DNA of 64,000 nt from Hofstenia miamia. Its lineage: Eukaryota > Xenacoelomorpha > Acoela > Hofsteniidae. Position 1 is the stretch's first letter. Each line of letters begins with the position of its first letter. Shown in pieces: positions 34,430-47,212 of the stretch. The position numbers and the translations under genes are program-made. The notes beneath the pieces were generated by a model. That model did not search any database, was not told the DNA's origin, and was given only the letters and a program-made list of their open reading frames with translations. Location: NCBI GenBank assembly GCA_900660155.1, contig CABFPE010000149.1:1048452-1112451 (forward strand), read 5' to 3'.

Positions 34430-35140
34430 TCTTATTCTATAATTAATCAGGTAATTGATATTTTGTTGTGTAATCATGTTTTTCAACTTCTTAAATATTG
34501 TATAATTTTTTTCACTTCTAGTACTGTAATCCAATTTGTTCCAAAGCGATATTGAATAATTTAGGAATCCGTTCTTCATTACTTTTCTATTATACTTAGT
34601 TTTACCAAATGTAATCGTTCTCTGATTTAAATGATTAGAAATGTTCGATTTTCTTTTCCAAAGTATCGATAAACATTAATATTTTGAAGAGCTAATGATC
34701 TTAGATGATATTTGCACATTATTTCTTTTTTATTTTTGTTGCTAACTATGTTTATTCCCCATTTAAGTACTTTCTCTAATTTCGATTTTGCTTTTTTATT
34801 TATGTTCGTTAATAAATAAGATGAGTACAAGAAATGGGATAAAACAAGTGATCGAAAGAGTATTACCTTCCATTCTATTGGTATAAACTTTCCAATTTTT
34901 TGAATTGGTCTTATACCATACGCCATTTTCTTTATGATGTTGTTTGCCTCGTCTTCAAAATTCAATTTATTATCAATTACAACTCCCAAATATTTCATTT
35001 TTGGTGATTCCTGAATAGTATTGTTATACATCTTAATACTTTCTAATGTTGATTCATTTCTGCTATTCTTAATTACTATGAATAGTTTTTTCAATATTTA
35101 GTTTTAACAAATTATTATTTTAAGAATGATTGCAATTTTC
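34430..35140 (-). mobile_element. Jockey-like LINE 3' end remnant, antisense
   Basis: The minus strand begins NNLLKLNIEKT (about 35135-35100) and shifts frame. It then reads open for 155 codons (35094-34627) with KYLGVVIDNKLNFEDE, FRSLVLSHFLYSSYL and KLEKVLKWGINIV. After another shift it ends SISLWNKLDYS and IFKKLKNMI (about 34550-34470). These landmarks follow the reverse-transcriptase domain in Jockey/CR1-type ORF2 proteins. It is relatively young, since a 155-codon frame survives. Confidence 0.75.
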
Positions 35141-38100
35141 TTGTAAATTTAAAATATCAGCAAAGCTTTAAAAAAATTGTTCGCCATTTCGGTTTTAAAA
35201 GCTGAATAATATTTCAACAAATGGAAATATTTGCACCAGGTTTGACGCTGTATGTTGCGTACTCAGCACATGTTGTGTGAGAAATAGAAATCCGGAGTCC
35301 CAAAATTTACTATTTTTCGTTTTAAAGACGCAGTCTAGTCATAACATGCTGTATATTTTCAAATTTATTACAAATTAGTAAACGCATTGTTTATGTTTAT
35401 TCCATGTAATTAAGAAAATTCAAATCTCATAAGTTATTAATATAAATGCTAACTTAAAACACCCTCAGAGAAAAATAGCTTATATAAAATATTTTTTATG
35501 AATTTGTTACAGAACTATTTTCACCAATTTTAGTATTTTATTAATCAAGTTTATACTGACCATGAACGAGTTTACAAGTAACTAAGATTTGCGTTGGCCC
35601 GTTATAACTATTGCATGGTTTAAAAAATAGTTAATCTAGTTTCACTCGTAGTATTTGTAAACATTTGGCCGTCTCACGTGTTGCACATTATTAGTTTTTT
35701 AGTTGTTAATACAATGAAGTTTTGCTTAGGTAGAAGAGAATATTTGATTTCAATTTTTGTTAATCGTAAATATTAAATTGTACTTGATAAATTCTTCTTA
35801 AATGTTATTTTTACAGCTCATAGTGTGTCTAAGCAAGACTGGTATAATAACAAATTGGTGCATTTCTTAGTGAAAGAATATAGCAATTCAACGGCCTCAG
35901 GTGTTTCTGTTGATCGTCAATAAGGAGCGTACGGAGAATTTTCTGATGTGGGATTACATCTCTGTCTTGCTGACGTGAGTGACAAAAAGCGCGGCGAAAT
36001 TTTTTTAAATATTGAAACAATTTAGCCTAGAAATGCATTTTATCAACTCCGTTTTCAAAATTTGTGAATTTTGTGAAATTATTGACTTAACCAGTCCAAA
36101 CGGATTTTAAAAACATTACTGGGGGACGTTCCACTTACCCGCAACTGCTGCAATCCAAATGAAAAACAAAACACGTTCTGATTGCGTGCTTGATACGCGG
36201 GCTGGCAATATAACCTTTGATAGCTAAATTGCAACGGTGCAAATCCAATTGAACACTGAATTGAGATATTACAGAGACATTTTAGCTTAGCATGTATACT
36301 AAAATAATAGCAACGATTTATTCAAATTGGTTCGGTTCCTTGTTCGGTTCTTGGTGCCGGTCTTGCAGGACTCTATATGAAAATGCATATTTTGAATTGG
36401 AATCTTTGAGTCTCTTTTTTGTGGATATCTTGCAAATACATTTATGACTTTGTTGTGTCATGTGCTTGTTGTGTGGCACAAGTATCTTGCTTTTGTGTTG
36501 ATTGTTGAGTTAAAAACCCACACAATGGCAAGCCTGATATGCATCTTCTTGTGTAAAATGTAGGAAATTTGGAAACAGAATATTTTATATTTTTTGTGAA
36601 TAATTGTATTAAAGATACTTTTATCAATTTAAAGATTTTACGTCTAGCACATCTAATTGGCTTGCGGCCAACTGCCACCAAATGCTGCTAGCCCAAGTGT
36701 AAGCTAAGATAAGATAAGCCTCTATTTTGACATTTATCCTTTGCTTTCTACTGTACAATTTTATACTATGCTATTGTAAATATTGCATAATAATGTACCC
36801 AAATTCTGTCACTGGACTAAGTAATGTTAAAGATTGATTTTTCACCAAAACTTGAAATTCCGGTAACAAGTCCATTGGACTTTTTTTGCATGTGGTCTTA
36901 TCAAGATTTTATCTGTTTTCTTAAACTTTGCCGTTGTTTTGGTATATTATATAACGAATTGCTACGCAATTTTTATTATAATTACTGTATTTTTCAGAAA
37001 AAAACTTCCAAATTATTATGTTAGTGATTCACAAAATGATTTGCTGAAATTTCATGTTCAATGCTAATAAATACAATGATACAAAATTTGTTTCTATAAT
37101 CAAGTAAAAGCTATTTGCAAACTGAAATTTTACTGAAATTTTGAGGTATTTCGGTGAAGCCAAAAAAGCCCAATAAATTTTGAAAATTTCTTCCCAAAAT
37201 AATATAAATTTTGCAAAACAAAACATTTTTCACAATCACATCAAGCAAATGTATTACATTCCTTCAAGTTTGCTGCAAACAAATTTTTTTTGCCAGATTC
37301 CACATTGAAAACTACTTCTTTGCAAGAAATGGTTCTTTCATGGAACATAACTGGGTAAAGAAGCAAATCAATTTTTGTTTAGATTTTTGAAAGTATATTT
37401 TATGAATTATTAATTTTTTCATAGAAAAATTAAATTGTGCTATATTAAAAAGAAACGTTCGTAACTGAAAAAAATTACCAGTCTAAGCAAAACTCAAGCA
37501 TTTCCAAAATGCCACTTAGTGATTATCCTTAAAGAGTTTCAGACTTTTTAATAGAATAAGCCGTTTTTGCCAAATTTTCAAAGGCTTTTCTCTAAACTTG
37601 CAAATTGTCGGTGAGTGTGCACCCCTGAAATGGTGAAAATTTGTACAAAATTGCATTAGTTGAGGTATTTGAAAATGCAAATTATTTTATGATGAAAATT
37701 TCGATTTCTTAAAATTCATTAAATTGATTCCCTATACTTAATGCTCAGATAATCATGATTTTTTAATCACATGGGATATCAGCTAACCCCAAGCATATCT
37801 TTAAGCAGTTAGACTGCTCAAGTTCAATTAAGGATTGCCCTGCGCAAAGTCAGTGATAAGGGCACTTAAAATGACTCTGAAAGAGCATAATTTCAAAATG
37901 TAAATGACAGAGGAGACACTTCTCTATTGTGTTGCTTACTCAGATTATAAAAATATTCATGAGTAATTTTATCGAAAACAACCTGGTGTCCTTTTACACA
38001 TTTTCATAGAAATTTCTTCTTGCCTATTATTAAATTTGGAAATCGTGAGCCATGAACACATCTACTGGTGAATGTGCACAAAATTACTTTCGAAAATTTA

Positions 38101-39253
38101 TATTCCTGTTACTGAAGTACCTGCTGAAAAGTTTGACTATTTGTCATTAAAAATTTCGATTTTTTAAAAAAAGACTTAAATACACTTCACACATAACATT
38201 CATATCAGATAATTCTAAGGTTTAGAGCAAATGGGAGAAACTCCGAAGTTTAGTTTTAATTTTCCTTGAATGCTTAGATAGGCTTCCCAAACCAGTGGAG
38301 TCAGAGTTATTGACGTCAATGGTATCAGGGCTGCAGAAATTGTGCTAAGTCACGCCATTACGGGAACCATGATCTAAATAGGAGGCACTCCCTATCCTGT
38401 GGTGAACTCGTGACCTATGAATGCTTAAAATTTTTTTTCATGTTAGCAAAAAATTATTAAATTCCGAAGATGTTTGAGCTTAATGTCTAACTCTTTACAA
38501 AAAATTTTTGTGAACTACAAGCCTCTTTGATTTTTTAAGGGGTTTGACACTGCTGTTTTTCATAATAAGCTTTTCCACAACTACAAATTAGCTCTTTCCA
38601 ATTCTGTCATTTTGCATCATTTCAGGTAGATCAGGGCTGTGTTAAAATTCTTTACCCATTAACACGTTAATATGCGTTAAATTTAATGTAATTGTAAATT
38701 CCACAAAACAACTAATCTGTTGTGTCATGGATTTCTATAACAGTATTGTTATAGAGATCCATGAATGTGTAGACAACATCATGCAAGTGCGTTTGTATTT
38801 GTGTACAATTGACAGTCGGGTATTATTGCAAGAATCTGTTAATTGTAGTTTATTTTGATATTAATTTTTCATAAATTATGCCATTTAGCATTTATTGTAA
38901 TAAGAAAAACCATTTATATCGTTAAAATTTTACACTGTATTTCTAATTAAAAATAATTTAAAGAATTTAATTTACATGAAAATGCTTGCTTTCCAACAAC
39001 TTGCAAATAAATGAGATATTCATCATTTTTGTGAGCAAATCAAAACTCCAATTGCTAAATTCGTATTGCTGTAAACTTTTATGCTTTTCTCGTAGTTAGT
39101 GATAAATAGTTGCCTATATTGTCTGCAAAAATATTCAGGAAGAATATTTAACTTGCAAATTCAAATTTTAATGTAGTTGATATGTTAATTTCTATACAAT
39201 TTTTATTATATTTTCTTTGCATAATCATTTTTGTTTATTATTGTGATTTTCAA

Positions 39254-39284
<31 letters not shown>

Positions 39285-40719
39285 TAAATGAAGATTATGT
39301 GTACAATATTTTGAAATTAAGCATTTTTTATATATCAATGAATACAATTTTGGTTAAAATTTGCTTGTTTAATGCTCTTTATTACTTGAGTATGAAAAAA
39401 TTCATGTAATTCATTGTGTAAGGAAGCACTTGTCAAATGCATGCAAAATATTGAAAAATATAGCCTCTTTGCTATTTGTTTCACCAACTAAATTTAAAGA
39501 ATGATAGCCACAGTGAAAAATTTACAGTCATTTTATAAATCAAAGCATTGTTCAAAAACAAAGTAAAACATCATATTTCAATGAGATGTTATTAAATTAT
39601 AAAATGTCCTTTTTAAATTCTTAGCCATTGTTAATATGTTTTTGGAAGAATTAACAAAATTTAAGTGGACTAAAAATATGATAAGAAGAAAACAGCATCA
39701 TATTGATGTCATTGGTTGGTACATTTCAAGAGATTTTGCAACTAATTGTTGTATCCCTCTAGTGGCAGATGTGCATAGCGTCATAATACACAAATGTTTC
39801 ATAATTCTACTTGGATTTGGATTCACTGGTTTTAAATGTTTGTTTACATTGTAATAAATTTCTTGTGCATTGAAAATCATCTAGTAAGAATAGGGAATGT
39901 GCAGATATTTCAACCTACTTTGTATTAAAATTTCTTTTTGTGAATTGAAATTAATTTGGAAATTAGTAAATACACATGCAAAAATAGTTTATAAAAAATA
40001 TAATGTTGATGAATTTCTAATGCAAACTATTTTGATATGAAGCTTTCAATTCACATCCTAAAATTCATTTAAAAAATATTGACATATTACAAATATAGAC
40101 AAATAAATGAAGAGTTATATTGTTCTGTAAATTTTTGAGAATCTTCACATGGACTGCAACAACATAAATATAATTAATGAATTTATGAAAATAAAAAATT
40201 ATGCTTAGCTAGATATCTCCAATCAATGATAAGCTAATGCTTGTTTGTTAAATTTGAATGCATCCTTTCAAGATTCTAATTTCAATTTTCAATGTGCTAA
40301 GTCTCAGATCTTCCTTGTCATTTTTTAGTTGAATAATATTTTCACTAGTAGATCAAATTGTGGAAACAAAAAATGTAAGTTTAAATTGCAAGCAATGGTT
40401 CCCACAAACTTATAGATTTTGAAAACATCAAAATGCCCAAGTGCTTAGATATATGAATCCACGCACTTGTGGTTTATAACGTCTATAATAAAAGCATGTC
40501 AATGCATGCTGATTTTCTGATTTGCAGTTAACAATTTCCCAAACTATGTAAACAATCACTCAGTAATGAGAATTAATAATTGCTTACAATGCTGAAAAGC
40601 TACTGATAGTGAACATGTCCTACACGTGAATTGTTCTGAATATTTTCTAGCAATTGGTATTGTAGTAATCCTATTAGTTGAATAAATGTAATTAAACTAT
40701 TTTTTTCATTCTTAAGTTC
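35141..40719. other. 5.6 kb without a recognisable gene
   Basis: AT-rich DNA. Short frames (35829-36020 minus, 36442-36681 minus, 36824-37024 plus, 39636-39854 plus) show no domain. About 38295-38410 is richer in G+C than its surroundings and could be a dispersed repeat I cannot name. A (TA)n microsatellite lies at 39262-39287. Confidence 0.35.
39262..39287. repeat. (TA)n microsatellite
   Basis: About 13 TA units after a poly(A) run. Confidence 0.9.
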
Positions 40720-40910
40720 ATTGGCGTACACAAGGGGGGCATGGTGGAAATTTTTCATAAAAAAATTGAAAAATTTAAATTATAGGAACGTGAAATGCAT
40801 TTTTTAGGGTCCATTTTCTCAATATTTTAAACAAATTTTCACGGGCCTTTGCCCCGCATTGGGTAATGACAAAGATGTCCCCCCGTCAGAAAATCTTGCG
40901 TTCACCCCTG
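40720..40910. mobile_element. 191-bp MITE with 9-bp target duplication
   Basis: The same 9-mer CTTAAGTTC stands immediately before (40711-40719) and after (40911-40919) this segment. The ends are loosely inverted: a GGCGTACACAAGGGGGG start against a CCCCCCGTCAG...CACCCCTG end. A 9-bp duplication with short imperfect inverted ends suggests a small non-autonomous DNA transposon. A similar G-rich edge (AGGCGCACCCAGAAGGGGGG) occurs near 62207. Confidence 0.6.
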
Positions 40911-40994
40911 CTTAAGTTCCTCATAGTGTTTTATTTAGCCTAATTTCTAAACTTTACAAAGCTTTAGAACATGTAAAAGTTGTGATTTCAATTG

Positions 40995-41021
40995 TATATA
41001 TATATATATATATATATATAA
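40995..41021. repeat. (TA)n microsatellite
   Basis: About 13 TA units just before the retroelement region. Confidence 0.9.
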
Positions 41022-41197
41022 ATATATATTATGGCATCTGCACTTCAAGCAAGAGTCGGGTATCCCCAATGAATTCCGTAAACTCCCAACGTGGTTCACA
41101 ACCATTTTTATTCCCAACATGCTGAAACTTCACAAACAAAAAGGATGACTTACAAAAAGCCATCAAAAGTAAACCCACAGACTTTCCGTTTGTAAAA

Positions 41198-41239
41198 TGC
41201 AAGAAATGCAGCAAAAAAGGTCACCTAAAGCCAGACTGC
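41198..41239 (+). pseudogene. retroelement I Gag zinc knuckle
   Basis: CKKCSKKGHLKPDC is a perfect C-x2-C-x4-H-x4-C nucleocapsid knuckle. The flanking Gag sequence is broken by stops; the rest of Gag upstream cannot be traced beyond about 41035. Confidence 0.75.
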
Positions 41240-41361
41240 AAAAAATCATATACCTCATCAATGAGGACGGCTACTATACAGCAGAAGACCTAGAAAATCT
41301 GGAGCACACAGAATCAACTGATGAAAATTTAAACAATTAAGGGCTCCATCCTCTAGACTGA

Positions 41362-41745
41362 GTGAAAGAGCTACTGATCATTACTGACCTATTTGAAAGA
41401 AATCTTATTCCTCTCACAATCAACAGCTGTAACATAAAAGCCACCATCTATACTGGTGCCTCTATCATGATCATGACCAATGCATGCACTCACAACATTG
41501 GATTGACTAGAGAAGACATCCAATCTAATGAATCTCATCTCATAAGTGCATCAGGAGATTATGTCCACGTCAAAGGAGTCATAAAAAAACGCCTTATTAA
41601 CCATTGAAAACGTCAAATTCCACCAGAACATTCACATTATCAATACAATGAATCAACCTCTCCCCTATGAAATGATACTTGGACGCAACTTCCTCATGGA
41701 AAACAACAGTCTCATTGACTACTCCAACAAGACATTAACAATTAA
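41362..41745 (+). pseudogene. retroelement I aspartic protease, active site lost
   Basis: The frame carries the retropepsin-type active-site context, but the catalytic Asp of the D-T-G triad is Tyr (YTGAS; codon at 41449-41451). A shift near 41605 moves to the frame with ILGRNFLMENNS, the usual C-terminal ILG motif of these proteases. Losing the single catalytic Asp would abolish activity. Confidence 0.7.
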
Positions 41746-42269
41746 AGAAGATAACAATGTATCTATATCTCTCACCACCAAGGGCACACATGCTTGCTAA
41801 TTCTCTCTAACTGACAATTTAAAACTTGAGTCCTTTCATTGGTGGCTAACAAAGATTGTCTCCAACAAATCATTCACTGGTGAAGTGGTCATCACCAACA
41901 TGTATGGCTACCACAATTCTAAAGTAACTGTATTAAACAACATCGCCTCCATCACTAACAACTACAGCTTCACTGCAATATCAAACAACTCAAGCAACCC
42001 CCATACATTTAAAACCAAAATCAGTCATGATCACAGGCATACCATTGGAAAAGTATGTAACCAAAAACAACCTGATCCTACTTGCTTCAGAAAAACCAAC
42101 AGAAACATTGAAGTTAATGCTCCCCTACTAACAGCAAAGTCTCATCATCACCTACAAATAGAGGAATGCAACTTAATAAACAGCACATTAAAAGCAAACA
42201 CAGCCATCTTCAATAACAAAGAAATAAGTGTCTGCAAGGAAATCAGTGTCCAACACTCCATCTAAACCA

Positions 42270-43010
42270 CATGAGAAAAACCAATATGACAACTGTGCAG
42301 AAGAGTGCCAGCACAGATACAAGAGGAATATGCCAGAACAATATCAGAACTCTTGAATGATGGAATCATCTGATGCAGTCACAGTCCATATGCCTCACCA
42401 ATTATCTTCACCAAACAAGGTGATAAACATAGACAGTGTATCAATTTTCAACAACTAAACAACATAACAAAAAAATGCTTACCCTCTACCACATGTAGAT
42501 GTTATTCTCTTTGATGCTGCTCAATACAAAATATTCTCCACATTAGATTTATGCAAATCTTATTTGCAGGTGCCTATGTGAGAACAAGACATAGAAAATA
42601 CTGCTTTTATTACGCCATATGGCTTCTTTGAATGGCTTTACATGGCCTTTGGCCTATACAATGCTCCTGCCACATTTCAAAGATATGTCACAAAAGTACT
42701 GCTAAAATATCAATGCACCCTAGCAGATGGAGTCACCACCAATATCAATGACATTTTAATTGGCTTAAACACCATTGAACAATATACTCAACAACTGCAT
42801 AGTACATTAAAACTGCTCTACAATGCAGGCCTCTGCATCAACTCAAACAAATGCAACATAGTATGGCATAAAGTTGAATTTCTAGGCAGAAACATCACCC
42901 AAGGAGTAATTGCAATTAAAGAAAACAAAAAAAAACTAATTGATGAGATAGAACCTCTAAGAACAATCAAAGACATTCAAAGAATATTAGGCTTCATTAA
43001 TTACTTCCAC
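42270..43010 (+). pseudogene. retroelement I reverse transcriptase, broken
   Basis: RT landmarks occur in order over three frames: SPYASPIIFTKQGD, STLDLCKSYLQVPM (first catalytic Asp kept), FGLYNAPATFQR, and the Y-x-D-D box changed to NIND (42741-42752), losing the first Asp of the pair. EFLGRNITQGVIAI and RILGFINYFHMF follow (connection region). TGA codons stand where Arg or Trp would be expected. Confidence 0.8.
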
Positions 43011-43026
43011 ATGTTTATACTGAACC

Positions 43027-43540
43027 TTGCCAAAAAACATTCCACATTTTAAACCTTCTGAAAACCCCAACAATTTCACATTGAGATTACAACATCAAGA
43101 GGAAGTTAATGCCCTCAAAGAGGACATGAAGAAAATAAAATCACTGAACACTCCTTTACCAAATGCTCCTTACATCCTGGACTGTGATGGAAGCACAGTC
43201 ACAATTGGTGCCACACTAAGCCAAGTCCAAGATGGACAAGAGAAGCCAATACAATGGTTCTACAGAAAATTGAAACAGAGCAAATTTAACTATGGTGCTA
43301 CAAAGCTGGAAATGCTAGATCTCATCAAATCACTAAAAAAGCTCAGACACTTCTCTATCAGCAAAACTAACTTTATGGTCTGAACTGCTAACAGCAGCCT
43401 CTGCTGGTTAAAACAATACACAGGTGACTGCTCTAATATAATATCCCACTGGATAGAATATCTTAATGGCTACAACTTCACAATAGAACATCAAAAAGGA
43501 AAACTCCACACCAATGCCAATCTATGGATCAGCCTTGCCA
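43027..43540 (+). pseudogene. retroelement I RNase H, broken
   Basis: YILDCDGSTVTIGATLSQ (first catalytic Asp kept), PIQWFYRKLKQSKFNYGAT, then TGA at 43381-43383 and the tail HWIEYLNGYNFTIEHQKGK. This is a typical Ty3/Gypsy RNase H directly after the RT connection. It overlaps the RT frame by 26 bp in another frame, indicating a frameshift. Confidence 0.75.
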
Positions 43541-43899
43541 CAATGTCAATGAGAGCTCAAAAAACCACAAGGAGAAGCTAGAAATTTCAACTTCATACCA
43601 CAATGTCAATACAAACAACTGAAAGACATAAACACTAACAGAAATGGTCACTCCATACAACCAATCTATCAATCCTCATCAAAAAGGAGATTACAGTAGC
43701 AGAAATCTCCAAAGCACAATAAAATGATATTACATGTTGCCAAATCCTGATACATTTAAAAGATCCTAGATTCATAATGGATTCTATGGCCACATTCTAT
43801 TTCAGAAAACACAATTGGCAAATCACTGACTCTGGGATTGGATCCTTTATGCTAAATCTACACCTTGCAACCTCATTGTGCATCTGGAATATTACAAAT

Positions 43900-44917
43900 G
43901 CAATGTCATAAAAAAAATCCATGAACAAGGCCATAAAGGAGCTTAGCAAATGGAACTCATGGTCTAAGAAAACTTTGTTACCACATATATATGGAAAACA
44001 ATAGAAGACATCATCAATAAATGCCAGTCCAGCATCTTTCTTAACAAATGGCATTTCCCTTGCCAACATGCAGAACTAGAAAAAATCACAGCAAATTACA
44101 CCAATGAAATCATTAACACAGATATTGAGCCACTCTCAAAAGACAACAGAGGGTACACATACATATTAATAATGGTGGGTCACTTCACCAAATATTGCAA
44201 AATGATACCACTGAAAAACATCAAAGCTCAAGCCACAGCTGAAGCAATAGTCAACAACTAGTGTGTGTGCTTGGCCCAATGACTCAACTAAACACCAACC
44301 AAGGAAAGCAGTTTGAAAGCCTCTTCTTCCAAACAATGGCCAAAAAATTAGAAGTCCTCCATAGCCACGCAACAATCAACCACCCACAAACAAATGGTGC
44401 AGTTGAACATATAAATCAAACTCTATTAATGCTAATGCAAACAATCACAGCACAGGTTGGAAGAAAAAACTGGTGAGAAATACTAACAATGGTGAATACT
44501 TTTAGAACACTTCCACACACTACACCACCAAAATCTCACCATACAAAGCCATGTACTGCCATGAAGCTCCAATCCCAGTTTCAATGCTTTTCAAAGGATA
44601 CTGTGGTACAATCAATAACAACTATGTAACCAATCTTATTAACAACCTCAAAAAAAACTCACAAATTGATGTATGCAGATGTTGAAAAAAGCATGATTAG
44701 ACAACAATGCCAATTCAATAAACTAATCTATGACCAACCTAATAAAATTGGTGATAAAGTATATGTTTACACACCTGGTGTCATCACTGACAAAAAAAGT
44801 CTGAAAATTGGCCTTCAACTGGGAAGGACCACATGTACTATTACAAAAGTGTTGCCACACAACAACTATGAACTCAAAAACAACAAAATTACCACTTCCA
44901 AAACATCAAGAGAATAG
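43900..44917 (+). pseudogene. retroelement I integrase and GPY/F-like tail, broken
   Basis: The integrase core is seen as NTDIEPLSKDNRGYTYIL (first catalytic Asp kept, 44121-44123), then in another frame TNQGKQFES, where the second catalytic Asp is Asn (44297-44299). NGAVEHINQTLL keeps the final Glu. The tail GDKVYVYTPG to CTITKVLPHNNYELKNN resembles the GPY/F module that follows integrase in Ty3/Gypsy elements. Confidence 0.75.
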
Positions 44918-45345
44918 CTTGTGACATCAAAGGTGCTTACATCTCTAACCTAAAAGAATTTGAATTAATTAAATCTGAAAACAATGAATATAACCTTACT
45001 CCAAGCTGCACAATATTTGATCATGTTTCTTTTAATGATGAATTCACATATAACAATTCCACTCCTGTTCCATTGTGCACACAACCTAAATGATTTGCTA
45101 AATCTAATTTAATTATAAAGATTGGTCTATTAATATTGCTACATTGCCTTTAGATAATGTTCTATATGAAATGCAAAGCTGCTGCAATGAGTCCCTGGCA
45201 AAAGAGTCAGAGGAACAAACCTAGTCAGCAACTCTTAGGCTAACCAGAATCTCCCTGCAGGTTAATCTCAGGGTCCTTCAGTGTTCTTGATTGACAAAGA
45301 TGATGCCAAGATGGTACAATGTCTAAACATGATCTTAGTTGAAGT

Positions 45346-45456
45346 GCAGGCATATGAAATAAATGTCAACTTCATCTACATAGAAGAAGAAATACAGATA
45401 CCAGATAATATACTCAATCTTGAAACCTACCTCAAATATTTCTGTATCATACAGCA
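45346..45456. repeat. 111-bp block before the N gap (probable assembly overlap)
   Basis: Identical to 45478-45588, directly after the 21-N gap. Confidence 0.85.
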
Positions 45457-45477
45457 NNNNNNNNNNNNNNNNNNNNN
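45457..45477. other. assembly gap, 21 N
   Basis: The gap is flanked on both sides by the same 111-bp sequence, so true missing sequence may be zero and the reading frame of 45281-45703 is artificially lengthened. Confidence 0.95.
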
Positions 45478-45588
45478 GCAGGCATATGAAATAAATGTCA
45501 ACTTCATCTACATAGAAGAAGAAATACAGATACCAGATAATATACTCAATCTTGAAACCTACCTCAAATATTTCTGTATCATACAGCA
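45478..45588. repeat. 111-bp block after the N gap (probable assembly overlap)
   Basis: Second copy of 45346-45456. Confidence 0.85.
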
Positions 45589-47212
45589 AACAACATTAGC
45601 ATGCATGGCTGTAGAACACAAATGGTCAATAACCAAACTCATCCTAATCAACATTCTAATGCATAGATTTATGCCTCAATACCACATAATTACTGCACAA
45701 TGATTAGCAATCAACACAATGCTACTAGTCCAAACCTCTGAAATGATGGAACCAAACTGTCTCCCAATCATAGCAACAGACATCAAAAAAAGTTTTGCCT
45801 TTCAGCAAAACCAAGACATCATCAACAATGTCAATGAAAGATGGGAACAACTAAAAGCAACTCAACACACAGAAGAGCAGTGGCCAAAAATCAACATAGA
45901 ATCACCAGCTTGAAATTACAATAACTGCATAGAAAAACTATTATCAGACATCTCACAAGCCTCAGACTTCAACTACAAAAAAGACTACCACCATGAACTA
46001 TTTACCAATAAACAGATCCCCAAAATAACTACAACCTCAGCAATCTGGCTACTCTCCATATTCCTAACCAACAACCACAATCTGGAACTGCCTATCACAA
46101 AAGCCAAATGAATATCCATCACAAAACTTCAATGCAATGAGATCACCATTGCTCCTATCTAAAGAAAATTAAAGAATTGGATCTTACAACCAACTCACCC
46201 ACTTACATCACCCCTCAAACAGCATCAACAGAATTGCTACACTTATGAAAACAACTAATATGAGTAATAACAAAGAAAAACCTTTTGGTTGTACATCTCC
46301 TATCATTCTACAAAATCAGCTTGGCATACACAAAAGCAACCTCAAATTCCTCCATCCCTGCACTCACAAGTACATGTGGGGTACCACATCCAAATCTCAC
46401 TTTCCAAAAATTACTGATACTTGTTCTCCATTAATCACTGATATGCTGCTACAGAGAATACCTCAAACCACACAATCATACCTGCAGCTATGCAGAAATC
46501 ATAACATCAGAGAGAAGAACCTCCACCTCTTCCAGTATCTAGCTGTCCTGAAATCATGAATAGCATAACCTCCATCATAGACAAGACAACAAACATCCAG
46601 TGTCACTTTGAACCTCTCTGTGTTATCATGTTACTCCCCAAAACAGTCATCTCCATTAAAGAAGAAGAACAACTCCTTGCTGAATCTACTATCTAACTCT
46701 CACTGAGAATACAAAAAGCACTCAAAAACATTGTTAATGAAAAACTGTCAAAAACAGAAATAATCCAAACACCAACATGGATATGAGCAGAAAATCAAAA
46801 TCTACTGACACACAAATCAATTTTAAATAACAAAAATCAGATACAAATCACACCTATTCATTACACTCCCAACAAAATATCAGACATAGAGCTGATAAAG
46901 AAGAACATGTTTGTGGAGTCATTTACAAAAATGGACTTAGAAATCATAATGTCACTCAACCAACAAGTTGCCCTTGACATTGAATGTGTGTCAACACACT
47001 AAAACATCCCACTTAAAAGTACTAAATGAAATTGATCACAAATCCCTCAACTATCCAGTCACCTTCAGAACTGCTCAATTCAAAGAAACCACTGGAGATT
47101 GGCACCAACTAAAAAAACAAATTGCAATGTCAAATGAATTCTGTTTACCACCACAAATAGTAAGAATTCTAATAATTACCCCAAACTCACAAAGAAAAAA
47201 CTAAAATACTTA

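Larger units (their letters stand above)
45281..47204 (+). pseudogene. unassigned 3' coding region of retroelement I
   Basis: Successive + frames (45281-45703, 45719-45913, 46245-46559, 46968-47204) share the A/C-rich, G-poor composition of pol and read as one decayed protein-coding region. No family was recognised. Its position after integrase would fit an extra 3' ORF, which in some Ty3/Gypsy elements is envelope-like. I see no clear signal peptide, membrane span or cleavage motif, so no function is claimed. Confidence 0.4.
41035..47206 (+). mobile_element. Ty3/Gypsy-like retroelement I, degraded
   Basis: On the + strand, in the normal order, are a Gag zinc knuckle (41198-41239), an aspartic protease (41362-41745), reverse transcriptase (42270-43010), RNase H (43150-43530), integrase (43900-44500) and a GPY/F-like tail (44740-44890). 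Long A/C-rich coding-like sequence follows to about 47.2 kb. The protease-RT-RNase H-integrase order and RT motifs (LDLCKSYLQVPM, FGLYNAPATFQR) place it in the Ty3/Gypsy group. Many stops, frameshifts and catalytic changes show it is dead. No LTRs were located. The 3' part is split by CAGATAAC-ended elements and probably continues at 49.4 kb. Confidence 0.8.

Noticed and set aside
43797-44375. Antisense ORFs of 69-90 codons
   Set aside because: They overlap the integrase region, which is clearly on the + strand.
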